64,000 nucleotides of DNA. Origin: Microbulbifer bruguierae (GTDB lineage Bacteria; Pseudomonadota; Gammaproteobacteria; Pseudomonadales; Cellvibrionaceae). A program made the translations under genes and the position numbers. The stretch is taken from contig NZ_CP118605.1 of assembly GCF_029869925.1 (NCBI RefSeq), positions 310,001 through 374,000 on the forward strand, read 5' to 3'. The notes beneath the pieces are model-generated. The model was not told the origin of the DNA and searched no databases. It saw only the letters and a list, made by a program, of their open reading frames with translations. Below, piece by piece: positions 60,245 to 64,000 of this stretch (position 1 is its first letter; each line of letters begins with the position of its first letter).

Positions 60245-60309
60245 GGGTAATTAGCGTTACCCATTACTGGCATTGCGAGAGCCGTTCTATGTTGCATAGC
60301 GCGGCTCTC
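60245..60309 (+). promoter_or_regulatory. two tandem hairpins between acpP and fabF
   Basis: GGGTAA-TTAGCG-TTACCC at 60245-60262, then a longer stem: GAGAGCCG (60277-60284) with CGGCTCTC (60302-60309), extended inside by CTATG/CATAG. No T run follows, so these look like 3'-end stabilisers or partial attenuators rather than full terminators. They would let acpP mRNA outnumber fabF mRNA. Confidence 0.55.
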
Positions 60310-60391
60310 CGTCTATTTGAACCTTGTAAAAATGCGACCGGTTGTAGAAGTACAGTTTCCGGCGTGATTATTGATTTCGGGGGAGGCGCTA

Positions 60392-61633
60392 GTGTCGCGT
60401 AGAAGAGTAGTAGTTACCGGGATGGGTATGGTGAGCCCGCTGGGAAATACCCTTGCAGATACCTGGTCCGCGTTGCTGGCAGGCAAAAGCGGCGTTGTGC
60501 CCATTGATAGTTTTGATGTTTCCGCATTTACCACACGTTTTGCCGCCACCGTCAAAGATTTCAACCCCGAACCGCATGTGCCGCTGAAAGAAGCGCGCAA
60601 GATGGACATCTTTTTACAGTTTGGGCTCAGCGCTGCCATTCAGGCAATGGAGGACAGCGGGCTGGAGATAACGGACGCAACAGGCCCGCGTGTGGGTGCC
60701 TGTATTGGTTCCGGAATGGGAGGCATCCAGGCGATTGAAAACAATGCAATGTTGATTGCAGAGAAGGGTCCTCGCCGGGTTTCTCCATTTTTTGTGCCTG
60801 GTGCCATTATCAATATGGTGTCCGGCAACCTTTCAATTAAATACGGTATGAAAGGCCCGAATCTTTCAACCACCACCGCGTGCACGACTGGCACTCACGC
60901 CATAGGTCTGGGTTTACGCACTATTCAGTACGGCGATGCGGACGTGATGGTCTGTGGTGGTGCAGAAATGGTGACAACGCCGGTGGGTCTCGGCGGATTC
61001 TGTGCGGCGCGCGCGCTGTCTACGCGGAACGATGACCCGCAGGCTGCCAGCCGTCCCTGGGACAGAGACCGCGATGGATTCGTGCTGGGAGAGGGCGCCG
61101 GTGTTCTGGTACTTGAAGAGTACGAACATGCAAAAGCGCGCGGTGCAAAAATTTACGCCGAGTTGAGCGGCTTCGGTATGAGTGGTGATGCACACCATAT
61201 GACGTCACCGCCGGAAGATGGCGCAGGCGCTGCTTTGTCTATGGCCAATGCGTTGCAGGACGCCGGCATGGGTGCTGGCGATATTCATTACGTCAACGCA
61301 CATGGTACATCGACGCCTCTGGGTGATAAGGCGGAAATTGCTGCGGTACGCTCGGTATTCGCCGGCGCGCTGGACCAGCTGGCCGTGAGTTCTACCAAAT
61401 CGATGACCGGGCACCTGTTAGGTGCTGCCGGTGCCATCGAGGCGATCTTCTCTGTACTGGCTCTGCGGGACCAGGTAGCACCGCCCACAATCAATCTTGA
61501 TAACGTCGACGAAAATTGCGCAGGGGTAAATCTCGTACCGCACACTGCGCAGGAAATGAAAATCGATGCGGTGCTGTCCAATTCCTTCGGCTTTGGAGGC
61601 ACCAACGGCTCGCTGATTTTCAAGCGCGTCTGA
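60392..61633 (+). CDS. fabF: 3-oxoacyl-ACP synthase II (FabF)
   Basis: 413 residues from the GTG at 60392, preceded by GGGGGAGG; this is the standard family length. The Cys-His-His triad: [23 protein letters not shown] and [29 protein letters not shown] closes the protein. Main elongating condensing enzyme, also involved in temperature control of unsaturation. Confidence 0.97.
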   Translation: MSRRRVVVTGMGMVSPLGNTLADTWSALLAGKSGVVPIDSFDVSAFTTRFAATVKDFNPEPHVPLKEARKMDIFLQFGLSAAIQAMEDSGLEITDATGPRVGACIGSGMGGIQAIENNAMLIAEKGPRRVSPFFVPGAIINMVSGNLSIKYGMKGPNLSTTTACTTGTHAIGLGLRTIQYGDADVMVCGGAEMVTTPVGLGGFCAARALSTRNDDPQAASRPWDRDRDGFVLGEGAGVLVLEEYEHAKARGAKIYAELSGFGMSGDAHHMTSPPEDGAGAALSMANALQDAGMGAGDIHYVNAHGTSTPLGDKAEIAAVRSVFAGALDQLAVSSTKSMTGHLLGAAGAIEAIFSVLALRDQVAPPTINLDNVDENCAGVNLVPHTAQEMKIDAVLSNSFGFGGTNGSLIFKRV

Positions 61634-61689
61634 CGGTATCCGGCGCTGATGGTTTGCACAATTGTCAGTGCCGGCTACAACTTCCCGCG

Positions 61690-62607
61690 ATGACACCTTC
61701 AATGCTCTATCGTGACGACGCTGCGGGATTTGCCGGTGGGCTGCCCGAAGATCGTGATTTCTCATCCGGCCTCCTCGAGACCATGCGCGCCCATCGTGGG
61801 CAGATTCCACTTTTGTCGCTACATCTAGCGCGGCTGTATCGCTGTGGTGTACTGCAAGCCACAGTGCTTGATGATATTGCGCGTGCCGCGCAAGACCTTG
61901 CTGGTCGTACGGAAGGCTGGCCCGGTGGCGCGCGCATACGTTTGCGTTACGGCTGGTTTCATGGTGGCCAAATGGGGGATGTCAGCCCGCGTTTGCGCTG
62001 GGACCTGACGGCGGTTGCGCTTGAGGTAGCGACAGCTTGGGATAATGGGGTTGCCTTGTATGTCTGCGAGACCCCGTTAGAGCCGTTGGCTACAGTGTCG
62101 CCGTTCCTTTTAAGTAAAACGAGAAACGGCGCTGCGCAGGAGCCTGTACGAGGTTGTAAATTATTGTGCAGAGACAACTACAGAGCAGCGGCAGCAGAGC
62201 TTTCGCAATTTGGTGCGAGCACCTCGCCGGCGGATATTCAGGCTGAGGGCGCAGTTGCCGAGCGGGAAGGGTTAATTCGGGACCCCCAGGGTAGAGTGAT
62301 TGAAGGCCTGCGTACCAACCTGCTGATTCGTCGTGGCGGTGCCTGGTGGACGCCGGATCTGACCTACTTTGGTGTCCGCGGTGTAATGCGTGAGTGGTTG
62401 GCAGGTCGCGTGGAAATCATTGAAGATGATATTGTGTTGGCGAATCTTGAACAGGCTGATGCACTTGCGGTCTGTAATAGTGTCAGGGGCGTGGTGCCGG
62501 TCATAAAATTGTTTGCCGGAGATCGGGTTCTTTTCGATTCCCGGCGCCATGTGGATCCGGCACTTGTCGAATTGCAAGAGCTGGTACATCGAGTTCTCTG
62601 GCAGTAG
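61690..62607 (+). CDS. pabC: aminodeoxychorismate lyase (class IV aminotransferase fold)
   Basis: 305 residues from the ATG at 61690. PLP lysine candidate in GCKLLCRDNYRAAAAEL; VIEGLRTNLLIRRGGAWWTPDL is the phosphate-cup region; GVRGVMREWL follows. It splits aminodeoxychorismate to 4-aminobenzoate for folate. The sequence is more diverged than typical PabC and about 30 residues longer; position between fabF and mltG fixes the call. Confidence 0.85.
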   Translation: MTPSMLYRDDAAGFAGGLPEDRDFSSGLLETMRAHRGQIPLLSLHLARLYRCGVLQATVLDDIARAAQDLAGRTEGWPGGARIRLRYGWFHGGQMGDVSPRLRWDLTAVALEVATAWDNGVALYVCETPLEPLATVSPFLLSKTRNGAAQEPVRGCKLLCRDNYRAAAAELSQFGASTSPADIQAEGAVAEREGLIRDPQGRVIEGLRTNLLIRRGGAWWTPDLTYFGVRGVMREWLAGRVEIIEDDIVLANLEQADALAVCNSVRGVVPVIKLFAGDRVLFDSRRHVDPALVELQELVHRVLWQ

Positions 62608-62668
62608 CGTTTCCCCGGTAATAGCGCCCCTCGCTAATTGCGATAGGCACAGGCAGTAAATACAAATC

Positions 62669-64000
<1,332 letters not shown>

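Overview
The window looks like chromosomal DNA of a GC-rich marine gammaproteobacterium. The order rne / rluC-HAD / maf / yceD-rpmF-plsX-fabD-fabG-acpP-fabF-pabC-mltG-tmk, the tusDCBE block and the paired AddB-like/AddA-like genes fit the Pseudomonadales/Cellvibrionales; a Microbulbifer-like genus is my guess, not something the sequence proves.

Layout. 1-3.8 kb holds small accessory genes: a truncated DJ-1/PfpI (GlxA-like) protein, a secreted esterase, a secreted unknown, and a tautomerase divergent from an HxlR-SCP2 regulator with two matching palindromes between them. 3.9-11.9 kb is a gene-cassette array of integron type, read on the minus strand: about ten attC sites, nine short cassette ORFs that are mostly unknown, two related ORF-less cassettes, and an IS1182-like element sitting exactly in an attC core. 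No integrase gene is present, so it is a cluster of attC sites lacking integrase, at least within the window. 12.3-33.2 kb is core metabolism and housekeeping: NagB-like isomerase, DAHP synthase, AddA-like helicase-nuclease, lipoprotein hydrolase, AddB-like protein, murI, rmuC, AEC transporter, DUF2489, copAB, trmA, yjbQ, tusDCBE, a Bax-inhibitor-1 protein and a periplasmic tyrosine phosphatase.

33.2-40.2 kb is a tightly coupled four-gene operon (VTT membrane protein, six-hairpin glycosidase, GT4 glycosyltransferase, and a fusion of an alkaline-phosphatase-superfamily domain with an EEP domain) whose joint job I cannot name; it is the best candidate for an undescribed pathway. 40.4-47.4 kb is a probable uptake/degradation or detoxification cluster (alginate-export-type porin, MFS exporter with an extra C-terminal domain, Tat-exported amidohydrolase, isochorismatase-type hydrolase, haloperoxidase-type hydrolase), followed by a hydrolase pseudogene and an MgtC/DUF4010 membrane protein. 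49.4-64 kb holds tRNA-Ser(UGA), rne, rluC and the fatty-acid/phospholipid synthesis operon, running off the right edge inside tmk.

The strongest internal evidence in the window is in the array. For eight consecutive cassettes the bases at the cassette start are the reverse complement of the first core site of its own attC, as integron recombination predicts, and a ninth breaks the rule by only one base.
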